Assembly: GCA_009760855.2 (NCBI GenBank)
Contig: WPIO01000005.1
Span: 8,966,501-9,030,500 of the forward strand
Length of the DNA stretch: 64,000 bases
Reading direction: 5' to 3'
From: Cristatella mucedo
Lineage: Eukaryota; Bryozoa; Phylactolaemata; Cristatellidae
The notes beneath the pieces were generated by a model. It made no database searches. It was given only the letters and a program-made list of their open reading frames with translations, and was not told the DNA's origin. Positions 1-10,207 of this stretch are shown in pieces. The translations under genes were made by a program, and so were the position numbers. Numbering within the stretch: position 1 is the first letter of the stretch; every line of letters begins with the position of its first letter.

Positions 1-1640
1 GACTCTGAGCCACCTAGGCTGGTCCAGCGGTCGGGGCTCGGCCCTAGAAATTGTGGCAACACACCGTTATGCAGATAACAAGACGGGAGGTCCGTCCATT
101 ACTAAGCGTTTCCCAAGATTGAACAGGCAAAATGTGTTGACGGTATGTGCACGAATAGTCTTTTAATGAGGTGTGCTGCAATACGAAAGACAAAGTGGAG
201 CTTCTCCCAGCAACTGTTAGTCTATTTGTAATGGATCTTTATTGATTTGCGTACTTTCCTGCCCTATCGCCGTCTATTGAAATTGCACAAGGGGTGAAAA
301 CTATTCGCGAGTACAGAGAGACGTTACGTGAAAAGCGAGCTACAGTTTCGCTCGGCCAATATTGTCAGTTTTCTACGGAATGCGGTATGGGCCCCGACCA
401 TCGCTGCGATTGCTGTGCATTGCAGGCAGTTAACGAGCAAAGCAGCTTGAAATGCCACGGTTTCACTTTGGACGCAGTGAAATTGTATATGTATTGACAG
501 TTAAAGCTTCGCTTTGCCAATTTGTCGTCGACTGGCCGCCGGTTTGGGTATTGGCCGGGGCCATGGCTGTCGATTACCACTCATTGCTCGCAATTATACC
601 TGTGCGATTAGTTGAAACGATGGTGTGATTGCACTTTAAACGCAGCGTGCTGTGACAAGCAAGAAAAGCTTAACCTTGGCTCAGTCACTTTACGGGGATT
701 TGCAATGGATCATAATAGAATGCCGTATTTATTTGGGCCATTGCCATCGATTGCTATGCATCGCCTAAGAATGAGCTCACAGAGTGGTTTGAAATTATGT
801 GCGAACAGTGCAGTGAGATGTTACGTGGAATAATAATAGTTATGGTAATATTAATAATACACTTGGTAAACCGCCCTCAGAGAACTATATATCTTTCTAG
901 GCACTTTATATTCGCTGCAAGGGAAGCACGATAAAATGGTTAATGGTAGAATGCTCAATGACAACAAGCATAGCATGGTTAGCGGTGACATACACAGGAA
1001 TAAGAACTGGAGCTTGGTGAAGCCGATTTCTCAATGATTTGCCGTGGGATTTTGGTATTGGCCCTTCCTTTGCTGTTGATCGCCGTGCATTGTTCACAGT
1101 TAACGGGCGAAATAGCTTGAAAACTGTATGGTTTAACTTTAAAAACAATGAACGGTTACAAGCAATGACAATGGAAGTTTGGCGAAGTCTATTGGTGGTT
1201 TGTTTGCAGCGGATTGTAGTTCATTTCTGCTTCAAACCGAGCCATTGTCGTAGACTGCTGTGCACTGACTGCCCTCGTTTGTTCGAACGCAATTGGTCAA
1301 ATCTGATTGCAACTTAACAGATTCCTGTGTAATATGCATTCAAAATTTGAGCATTAAGCCACCGACTGTGGGACATGTTGTAGAGAAAAGCAGTGAACTT
1401 CGTTATTGGTACGGACTGTTGCTGTCGATTGCTGTGCCTTCATGGCAGCTAACAAGCAAAGCGGCTTGAAAATACTACAGTTTTACATTGAACTCAGAAA
1501 ACTGTTTTATGTAGTGAGCTTCGCACTGCCAATTTATGATCGGTTAGCGGCGAGTTGGATGTTGGCCCGGGCCATAGCTGACGATTGCAGTGCATTGCTG
1601 CTGAATGGTCTAGGCAATTTTAGTGTAGTTGTGCCAAGAG
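1..1640. repeat. Degenerate satellite with units of about 130-190 bp, copy 1
   Basis: A decayed motif of the form GGTATTGG-CCGGGCCATTGCTG, then CGATTGCTGTGCATTGCTGGC, AGTTAACAAGCAAAG and GCTTGAAAAT recurs near 383, 553, 738, 1049, 1242, 1409 and 1569. Spacing is 160-193 bp except 311 bp across a LINE tail inserted at about 831-1003. ORFs here are by-products of the repeat. Confidence 0.75.
831..1003 (-). mobile_element. L2-like LINE (family A) 3' end fragment inside the satellite
   Basis: Read on the minus strand it ends with the family A tail: GCCTAGAAAGA, then GTTCTCTGAGGGCG, then an ATT-rich end. It is severely 5'-truncated, as is usual for LINEs. The same insertion sits at 43237-43405, so it predates the duplication. 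Confidence 0.75.
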
Positions 1641-2238
1641 AGCACGTGCGCTCTCTTCTGCTTCGACCGTTGCCTAACCGACCGGCATTCGGAGTGGGTG
1701 AGCGCAGCGACCTGACTGGCTGGATGAGGCATCGAAGGAAAGAGCAAATATTGCCTCAAGCGTTAACCACCACAGCTACCTGGTTATTGTTGAATGCCGC
1801 CAACAGCAGACAAAGCCTGCACAGGCTATCGGTGAGCTGATGACCTAGATCGGCTCGAAGCGGAAGGAAAGACAGGAGCATCCACGTCAGCTGAACCCGA
1901 AAGGACTGGCGCTGACCTTCTCCACTGTCCTTTAGCTTGTCCGACAAAGTCACCCTCTTTATGTCTCTCCCTCTCCTCTCTGGTCTCCGCCATTGTGAGA
2001 GCCACCATTCAGCCGGCAACAACCGCGGACATTTCCTCGAGCTGCTTGACTTCAAACTCAATGACGACCGGGAGCGAAAGAGTCTCTGCAGACTGAGAAG
2101 CAAATCTTCTGCATCATCGCTGGCCAGGTTCGGGCGGTTATACTTTACGAGTTCAATGATGACGACCCGTCACGTTGCTGTGCGATTTGAGCCGATGAAT
2201 CAACCAACCCAGCTAGGTAAGAGCAGCCGAGTCTCTAG
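1641..2238. other. Highly conserved duplicated block, no gene recognised (copy 1)
   Basis: Almost identical to 45441-46038 (about 1% different). A 115-codon minus-strand frame is open in both copies, but conservation is equal at all codon positions, so it is not evidence of coding. Confidence 0.6.
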
Positions 2239-2442
2239 GTATGCTTTGTGAACGAAACCGGAGACGTCGAGCGATCTCTCGCTGGCCCCCTCGTAGAAAT
2301 GTCATCGACAAGGGCAGCAGGTTTTCTCAAGTCGATGCGCGAGGTCTCGGCGGCCGGCAGCCTGCATCCCAGTCAAATCGTCGTTCAGTGTCACGATAGC
2401 ACGTCCAACGTGTCCAGCGAATTCAACGCATGCAGGAACTAA
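2239..2442 (+). pseudogene. Broken copy of a candidate terminal exon (unknown gene)
   Basis: Homolog of the open frame at 46039-46338. A one-base deletion near 2430 (AACGCATGC here, AACGGCCTGC in the other copy) shifts the frame into a stop. The shared part includes IVVQCHDS, weakly like the phosphatase loop of a tyrosine-phosphatase D2 domain. That family call is tentative. A minus-strand frame also crosses the region. Confidence 0.3.
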
Positions 2443-3740
2443 TTCTTTGCCTAGGATCACCGAACGCCATTTACGGCCGCTGCAACCGACATCGCCCGAA
2501 CTTGGCGATTGTCAGAAAAGCCAAGTTCATCCAATAGGTGAATGCTTTTTCGCCAAATTTTGATACGTGTCCATGCTTATTGGTGCATCGGTCAAGCTCT
2601 AGCATATCTTCGCTGCTTAAAAGGAACAGCTCGATGAGATTTCGGGCGAGTTGAGCGACGACGAAGCCAAAAATGAACCCTTTGATCACGACGCGACGGT
2701 CGAGGTCTGAATTTTTATTGTTTAACTCATGGAATAAAGCAGCGGCTCAAGCAGTTGCTCTATATTGAAGAAAATTGATTTGTTCTGCCCATGCGTACAC
2801 TGGAGGAAATGGCTTCCGGCGGGAGGGCCTAGGTTGATTTGGATAGCTGGCTACGTGCCTGGTTAGGTTTTACATTTTATTGGTTTCAGTTTGTGGGTTT
2901 AGTGTTTAGTGCTTAGGCTTCAGAGAAAAATTACTTATGTAAGTCATATCTCAGACTTTATTATTAAACTAAATATAAACAGACGCTGGAGGTCTTGTCG
3001 AGTGGTCTGCTAATGGCACTAGGCCCGTAGCAGGAGCTGACCTGTCGTTATACATGCAGGGTGCCACATTTGACAATCGGCATGTATACTCGCAGTCAAG
3101 AGCTTCCTCGCACTTCAGCCTCGCACTTCCCCACCACTCCTCTAGCCCACTTTTGCACTCGAACTTCAGTGCATAGCGTCAGTGCTTCGCACTGACCACC
3201 GGCTTCAGGTGGTTGCTTCCGGTGCTGAGATAGGCCCTCGAGCTCCCTACTAACGGCGCCAACCCGGCAGCCGCTGACGTCTACCCAACACGGCACGCAA
3301 TCGGTGAGTCCCCCCCCCCCCCCCCGGCGGAGCACCGCTCTTGTCTGGCTCCTCCTACCCCCCAGAGCGAGCGGCCAGCTCATGACGCTCACTGGCTCAT
3401 TCTCGCTCTGACTCGCTTCGCATAGATATCGGTCTCACGTAAATCAAGCAGGAAGTGAGTGCGCCCTTCTTTTGCGAGCGAGTGCATCTCTGTCGCTCGC
3501 TCGGAGGTGCAGCATCCCCATCGAGCGTGCTCTGATTTGACGACTGCTTCCGGCTTCTCGATACAGCCGCCAAAGAATGCCGCCCGTTTTCGCGAGAGCT
3601 TTAGCTTCAAGTCAAGCAGCAGGCTCAGGCTGAGTGCCAGAGCCAATACTTTTGTAGACGCTCTGCTCACAACACCCAGCATGCGACGCTCAACCGATGG
3701 CTGTGCCAGGCTCAGCAATGGCGTCTGATCGTGCACTTTC
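2443..3740. other. No gene recognised; includes a 16-bp poly-C run
   Basis: Duplicated at 46339-47540. An AATAAA lies near 2733. A run of 16 C at 3310-3325 (12 C at 47112-47123 in the other copy) is the only low-complexity feature. Copies differ by about 6% at 2.44-2.72 kb, more than in the block to the left. Confidence 0.55.
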
Positions 3741-3950
3741 ATCTTTCTCTCTGTTTTTCTCTATTCTTTATTTTTAATTTGCTCCCTCTCTTTAGCAAGG
3801 TTTCTCGCTAACAGTTTCTCTTTTGTTCCTCTCTTTCTTCTCTTCCCTCTTTCTCCCCTTCTCTTTTTTCATTTCTCTCTCTCCCCTCTCACACTAGCTC
3901 TCTCTCTCTCGCTCTCTCTTTTTATTTCTCTCTCTCTCTCCCCTCTCTCA

Positions 3951-3982
<32 letters not shown>

Positions 3983-4372
3983 CTGTCTCGTTCTCTCTCT
4001 CTCTTTTTATTTCTCTCTCTCTCGCTATCTCTCCCGTCTCTCTCTATATATATGTATATATCTCTCTATCTTTCTCTCTCTCTCGCTATCTCTCCCCATC
4101 TCTCTCCCTATCTCTTTATCTTTCCCTCTCTCTCACTCTGTCTCTCTCTCGCTCAACCTCGTTCCCACTCTGTCGCTTTAACAGCTATTTGCTCTCGCTC
4201 CGCATACAAGCATGCGAACGTACCCACCCACACAGTTACCCAGCACAAACACCCCGCACTTTCATCATACTCTCTCTTTTTCTCTATTCTTTATCTCTCT
4301 CTCCCCTCTCACACTCTCTCTCTCTCTCGTTCTCTCTTTTTATTTCTCTCTCACTCGCTATCTCTCCCCTCT

Positions 4373-4410
<38 letters not shown>

Positions 4411-4430
4411 TCTCTCTTTTTCTCTGTCTC

Positions 4431-4480
<50 letters not shown>

Positions 4481-4545
4481 ATATTTCCCTCTCTCTCTCT
4501 CTCTCTCTCTCGCTCTCTCTCACTCAACCTTGTTCTCACTCTCTC
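3741..4545 (+). repeat. Polypyrimidine (TC)n microsatellite, about 800 bp, copy 1
   Basis: Almost pure TC on the plus strand with short TTTTTA and TATATA interruptions. Large Ser/Leu-rich or Arg/Glu-rich frames here are translation artefacts. Confidence 0.95.
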
Positions 4546-4630
4546 GCTTTAACAGCTATTCACTCTCGCTCCTCATACATGTGGGCAAACCTGCGCACCC
4601 ACACATTTATCCTGCCCAAACATCCCGCCA

Positions 4631-4722
4631 CACACACCCAGCAAGCATGCACACACACACACACACACAGACACGCACACACACACACACACACACGCAC
4701 ACACACACACACACACACACGC
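4631..4722 (+). repeat. (CA)n microsatellite, copy 1
   Basis: CA repeats with occasional CG steps directly after the TC tract. Confidence 0.95.
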
Positions 4723-5491
4723 AACCTTTTCGACAGAAATAGAGACCTATACAAATCATGTACGGTAGACCACACACGATTTTTGCTCCACGTCGCAGCT
4801 GCCTATGGGATTTCGATCGCTGTTTCTGATTGTAGGCTGCATGCAACTTTATATGAGGCGAACGACATGACGGAGGTGATCCTGCAAAAATTTAAAGTAA
4901 TGCGTTCACCGTTAGGCAGAAGCTTGTGAGCTGGACTTTTCAGTTGCGAAAGTTTCGGCCAAAGACTAAAATCCGTATTTATAGGTCACGCACTAGCAAC
5001 GCCAACCAATTGCTGCCCGAAATCCTTCCACTGAGCCCGGCTTAGGGCGCCGGTGGGCTAGATGCATTGCAATGCCTTCAGGCAATCGCGCCAGGTCGAA
5101 AGCCGACTGGCTACCCGAGTTCAATCTGTGCTATAACGCGAACTGCGCGTCGCTCGCCGGGGCCAATTCCATAGCACCCTTGACAATATCGAGTCATTAA
5201 CTCTTTCGTACGCAGCCAGCTGCTCACTAGGTAGCTTTCTGAGCTAGCTGCACGCAAATGCAGAGAGCTACTGCCTGCGGAAGATGATGCCGTGGTCGAG
5301 CGCCCCCTTGCTTCCTGCCTCGTCGCCCGGCGTAGCGGGTGCGCCCTCGACTTGAGTCGACTCGCTCGTTCTCACTGGTCGTGCTTCGAAGGCCGCCCCG
5401 AACGGACCGACGCTGAGCTACATTGTACGGCGAGGCGCTGGCGCGAAAGCAACCGAACAAAATGCGCACTGGCTGCGGAGCTGCAAACAAA

Positions 5492-5523
5492 CACGACGCG
5501 GCGAGTGCACTCGCCGCATCGTG
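5492..5523. repeat. 32-bp palindrome, one mismatch (copy 1)
   Basis: Arms CACGACGCGGCGAGTG and its complement meet without a loop. One CpG has become CA (at 5518), breaking one pair. Confidence 0.85.
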
Positions 5524-5721
5524 CGGCTGCTCGCAGCGATGGTCAGCGCCGTCCAGCGGACGCGATTTCGAGCGGCGGCGGCGGAGTTCACACTTCCTCG
5601 CCCGGCGGGTCTCGACCTCCCGCCTTCAGCCGTGCCGCCAATTAATTAACAGTCGAACTTCTCGGCGCAGAGCTGCAACCCGACTTCGTTCTCTTTCCGC
5701 CTCTCTCGACTAGCGAACCAA

Positions 5722-5762
5722 ACGCCAGGCAGATCACAAAGGGTTCATTAGCTGCCTGGCGT
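5722..5762. repeat. Hairpin with 11-bp perfect arms (copy 1)
   Basis: ACGCCAGGCAG pairs with CTGCCTGGCGT across a 19-base loop. Confidence 0.8.
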
Positions 5763-7442
5763 AAGGGCGCCGAGGCGTTAGGTCGGTGACCGACGGCTTA
5801 TAGAACGCGCCGAGGGCGAGGTCATTTTTAATTTTAATGCGTCGCGGTCCAAACATGCGCCGCCATGCGAAGCCGCTGGCTTAACCGCAGTAATAGTGGC
5901 GGGAAAACCCGAGGACACCTCAGATTTCGCCAAGCAGCTTAAGCTCGGCTTTGATAAGCACTTGTAGCTGCCGCTGCGTTTACGAAGGAGAATGATTACG
6001 GTTGTTTAAAATACAGTGATAAGGTATTCTAGGAAACTTCGAGAGAGTGACTGATAGCACGGGGTTTTCTTCAAGAGAGTTGCTGATAGTACGGTTTTTT
6101 TTATTAGTTCCGTTGGACTTTAAATCTCGTCAGATCCCGGCGGAGTATTAAGTTCGCAGGAGTGCCGCTCGGCGTCGAGCTCAGACGCACCTGACATACT
6201 GGCACGTCACTGTCGACGCGGCGGCACCGGTGCTCCGGGAAAAAAAAAAAAGCCGAAAGGGCCAGCTGCAGCGTAGCTAGCCGTGCGGCGCAACTCTGTC
6301 CTACAATTTACTGCCAGATTTGCAAGCTCAAAGAGTTCGAGGCCTCGATGCAGGTGCGCGCGCTCTCCCAGCCGCTTTGCCCTGGGCTCTATTCGGTGAT
6401 GGGGGGACAGCGTGCGCACGTAGTTCCGGATAGGCTCGCAGAGCGAGGCTTGGGCGAGCGCGACTGACTGCGGCGGCGGCGCTCGCTCCTTGGCCGCTCC
6501 GAGCGCCGCCGCCGCTTTCAGCCGAGCTCGGCTCCTCCGCTCGCTGTCTTGTGATGCGCGCCACCTGCTGGCGTCGAAATCTCTCATTCTGTCGCATGCG
6601 CCGCGCGACTTTCCAGCAGCGCTGTACGGCACGCAGCGCTCTCGCTTACTCGGCACGCTCGACGCTGGCGCCAAGTTCGAATTGAGTCGGTCGCTCGTCG
6701 GGAGCGCGTCGGCGTGGCGCGCCAGCGATCCGCGCCGTTCAGCGGGCCAGCCGGCTCCCGGCGGGAGTGGTGGCGGCGACAATGAACGCGCTAGCATTCC
6801 GAGACCGCCGCGCACACGCGGTCTTTACCGAAACGATGCGACCGCAGTTTGCCGAGCGAGTGTCTGGCGGCTTAAAAAATCTTAGCGCGGAACCGACCCC
6901 TCGCCGCACTCACCTCTCTGCACCCATGCTGACGTCGTTGTAGCCGCCGCTGCCGCCAGCACTCGGACAAAGCTGAGCAGAGCTCAGCGATTCGGAGACG
7001 CGCTTCACATGCTCGACGAAGGGAGCGACAGAGCGAGGCGCTGCCGCTGCCGCGCAGCGTCGGTCTTCCGGCGCCATTCGGTGCCGCGCGCGAGTCGCGC
7101 TGCCCCGGCGCCTGTCCTCCAACCCCCGACCACCCGACCTACGACCCGTGCATGCAAATGCCGCATTAGTCGCGGCGGCTCGCCCGGTGCGAGGCCGTTC
7201 TGAGCGCATCGTCGGGGCGCGCGCGTTGCCGTCCAGTGCCGCTAGCAGTGCGGCGCTGCTCCGCGAACTGGCAGAGTGCAGGCTTGGGTGCGACGCAGCA
7301 CGACCGCTCCGGGTGAGCGGTGGACTGTCGGAAGAGTTCCTTTTCTCAGTTCCTGCGCTGCCCATCAGCGGGAGAGTTTAATGAAGCCGCATTTTTAGGG
7401 ACAACAATAATCGAGAAAAAAAGATATTAACTTGTATGAGCG

Positions 7443-7511
7443 CAATATATTCATTATATATATATGTGTGTGTGTGCGTGTGCGTGTGCGTATCTATCTA
7501 TCTCTCTCTCT

Positions 7512-7560
<49 letters not shown>
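7443..7560. repeat. (TA)n/(TG)n microsatellite, copy 1
   Basis: TATATG, then TGTGTGCG, then an almost pure TA run at 7514-7558. Confidence 0.95.
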
Positions 7561-7562
<2 letters not shown>

Positions 7563-7799
7563 CACGTCTCTGCCCGTGTCGGCGAGTGAGAATACGCTTT
7601 CCTAAGCACTCTTAGTTTGCTGTCGAGTCCGGAGCTCTGTACAGCCTCCATACCGACAGCACTTTCTGGAAGCGCGTGGCACGGGTGCACCGCAGCCGTA
7701 ATAAATTTATTAATTTATTATCGCTTTTTTGCCACCATTTTTAATTATTAATGCCTCGTCTTATCAGAAGGCACCCATATATATGTCGACGCCCTACGG

Positions 7800-7984
7800 C
7801 AGTGGTTCTCAACATTCCTAATGCCGCGACCCTTGAGTACAGTTTCTCATGTTGTGGCGACCCCAACCATAAAATTAACCCGGCCAGTGAACGTAACTCG
7901 GCTAATAATACGGTCTTGGGTGACCCTTGTGGAAGGGTTATTCGACTACCAAAGGGGTCGCGACCGACAGGTTGAGAACCGCTG
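7800..7984. mobile_element. SPIN-like hAT miniature transposon (185 bp), copy 1
   Basis: Begins CAGTGGTTCTCAAC and ends GTTGAGAACCGCTG, inverted ends with one mismatch. Just inside are AATGCCGCGACCC, CATGTTGTGGCGACCCC and, near the other end, AAAGGGGTCGCGACC. These agree closely, from memory, with the SPIN (Space Invaders) hAT family described in tetrapods. There is no coding capacity. An 8-bp target duplication is plausible: CCCTACGG on the left here and CCCTGCGA on the right in the other copy, with the central TA typical of the Buster branch of hAT. Confidence 0.85.
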
Positions 7985-9530
7985 CCCAGCAAAGTCGCTA
8001 CGCCACGCCATAGGCGTCGAAGCGGGGAGATTCTTCGCCGTCCCGCCCGCCTCGCCGCTACGCGCTTCTGAGCTGCGCTCCGCCACCGCCGTTGGTGCAT
8101 CGTCGCCGGTGTGCAGCTGGGGGGCTGGGTTTGGGGACTATGAGAAAGCTACACACGTCTCTCTCTCTCTTGCTAGGAGACGGTCGCCGTGCTGGCTGCA
8201 CGCGCTGCGTCGCCGCACTGGCACGTGAGAATCGGACGCAGCAGAAGCCCCGGCATAGGGATTCGTGCGCGCGGCTGCGGAGCGGCGAATAACGAAGAAC
8301 AGTTAATGGCGATGCCCCACAAACGCGCTGGCGTAATGGTGACCGCTGTATTTATACGCTGGTGAAGCAGATGACACAACGAGAGTACGTTCTAGTGGTC
8401 GAACCCATCGGGAGTGTTGTTTTAGAGCACGCGACACGAAGAGAAAGAGAAAATTAAGTGTATAGCATTCTCCCTGGCCGACGCACTAGCAATAAGTGAA
8501 AATGCAAGGCCAGGATAGGTCACGTGCTTGCCGGCTGGGCCGCGGAAAGCTCATTGGGGGCGAAACCACGCTCTAGCGATGACGCGTGCACGCCGCGCAC
8601 CGCTGCAGCCTCTGCCTCCGTCGAGCGGTCGGCGACGGTTGTGCGAACCACACTTCCACCCCTCAGGCCCACCAACGTCGGGCTCTACGGCTCCGGGTGA
8701 GTCACCGCCCCCACCAACCGGGCAGCAGCGCCGTCGGTGGCGGTCGATGCTCCGCGTCGGCCGCTATCTGCATCTCGCAGCCCCTCTCGCACGTCGGGAT
8801 ACGCCGCTCGCAGCGGCGGCATGTCAGAGCTCTGGCGGCGCCAAGCAGGCGCCCGCTTCTAGTGCGGGGATCTGGCGTGCGTGGCCGATTAAGCTACACG
8901 TCTGGCGACGCACGTTTCATTCCGCCCGTCCGCTATATCACTGCCAGCTTCGTCTGATGGTATCCAACGTCTGCACACTTCTCGCCCCTACTTTTCTGCG
9001 CGAGAAATTCAAGACATAAAACCAACCGAAAGCCATCCGCTGCGGTACTAAGCTCCGAAAAAGAGTTTCCCGCAAGAGGGAAACGATCCAGCATCCTTCG
9101 CACGAACGGTCCAGCACTCTACCGAATGACCTTGCGAGACTAATCGTGAATAGGCGCTAAATTGCGACCTTTAAATACTAGCCTTAAAATTTCCGCACAC
9201 GCGCTCGAGCCGAATGTCGTTGTCCTGCGGGAGTTAAAGCGTACGCTTACAATTTCCCGTTGGGCTTCGAGCTGCAGCCATTATGCTTGCTTCGGTCGGC
9301 GACCAGAGGGAGCATTCACTGAGTGACTTCCGCCGCGGGTCCGGGCAAGAAGGCCACGCACACGCGCTTGCGCTCCAGGGAAAAGCGGCACATGGCTGAA
9401 CGTACTATAGCAGCGGATGCAAGTAACGCTGCAGTTTCAAAGCGCAGCGAGACCGAACGCCTTCTGCCGCGAGACTGAGCTCCGAAAAAAAAAGAGTTTC
9501 CCCTCCAGCGTCATAATGATCTAGAAGTCT
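7985..9530. other. Second GC-rich duplicated block, no gene recognised (copy 1)
   Basis: CpG-rich to about 9.5 kb. Overlapping frames on both strands carry non-triplet differences between copies, so none is supported as coding. Confidence 0.5.
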
Positions 9531-9690
9531 GATGTCTGCTGGCTACCGAATGCGTACCGTAAGCCGCTTGTTGTCATTGAGCATGCTACTAATAGTCATT
9601 AGATGATGCTTTTTTGCAACTAATGTAAAGTCAGTTCCCTGAGAGCGCTACAAAAAGGTAATATTATTATTTCTATTGTTAAGATTATTA
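9531..9690 (+). mobile_element. Fused LINE remnants across a deletion scar (copy 1)
   Basis: A family B tail (GCTACCGAATGCGTACCG) jumps at CGCTT (9565-9569) into a family A 3' end (TTGTTGTCATTGAGC to CCCTGAGAGCGCTACAAAAAGG). Copy 2 keeps the 1366 bp in between. Confidence 0.75.
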
Positions 9691-10207
9691 CAACCTTGGA
9701 GCCTATAGTCCGGTCTTTGGGAGGCCAGTGCATGGCGGGGACAATATGTGAAATAGGGCAATTTGCACTTTCGCAGCAGACAAGGCTAGCTGTAGAGTTT
9801 GGCGCCCGTGACTTGGAGACAAGCCGGTATTGTTCCTCAGATAACCCGCCGGCGAAAAGCTTTTGGACGTACCTCAGGGACGGGCTGTTAGCTGCAGTTC
9901 AGCAGCCTGCCATAAATAAGCCACGGTTTCACCAATCCTTGCACTAAACTTAAATATTTTCCGATCTAGCCTTCGTTTCGTATGCATCATTTGCTTGAAC
10001 TTTATCTTCAGCTTGAGTAAATATCACTACAGAATTTGCTTCATTTCATTCACAAATAATAACAAATGTGTTGGACTCGGCAATGCCTACGCCCCTGTGA
10101 AATTTCCCTTTTTTCGTGCATGCTTTGCGCGCATACCTTCATCGGCTGAAGTATTTTATGGCTCACTGAAAGTGTGTAACATGCGCAGGAAATGAAAGCC
10201 AAGTCTT
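9691..10207. other. Duplicated block with no recognised gene (copy 1)
   Basis: Matches 55291-55847 at about 96%. An 83-codon frame from 9696 is open in both copies but resembles nothing known to me, and its differences are mostly amino-acid changing. Confidence 0.5.

Larger units (their letters stand above)
4723..7440. other. CpG-dense block, copy 1 (possible regulatory region)
   Basis: From about 5.0 kb the sequence is GC-rich with very many CpG steps, about twelve in some 60-base lines near 6.66 kb. Long frames on both strands (for example 6815-6207) are broken by non-triplet indels in copy 2, so they are not coding. CpG density in an AT-rich neighbourhood suggests an unmethylated regulatory or promoter-like region. 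No core promoter could be placed. Confidence 0.55.

Noticed and set aside
1-1700. CRISPR-like array
   Set aside because: Units of 130-190 bp are degenerate throughout, without short identical repeats and unique spacers, in an animal genome.
1406-1840. 144-codon frame in the satellite region
   Set aside because: Runs across several degenerate satellite units and is cut in copy 2 by the interval absent from copy 1.
4052-4929. Long Ser/Leu-rich frames on the plus strand and Arg/Glu or Cys/Val frames on the minus strand
   Set aside because: They are translations of TC and CA microsatellites; every frame of such repeats is open.
4729-4929. 67-codon plus-strand frame after the CA tract, open in both copies
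   Set aside because: Looks protein-like but has no start codon outside the repeat and no recognised family; not enough support.
6207-6815. 202-codon minus-strand frame in the CpG block
   Set aside because: GC-rich DNA lacks stops. The other copy has non-triplet indels that change the frame, and no family features are visible.
9696-9947. 83-codon frame open in both duplicates
   Set aside because: No recognisable family, starts at TTG, and most differences between copies change amino acids, so openness is probably chance.
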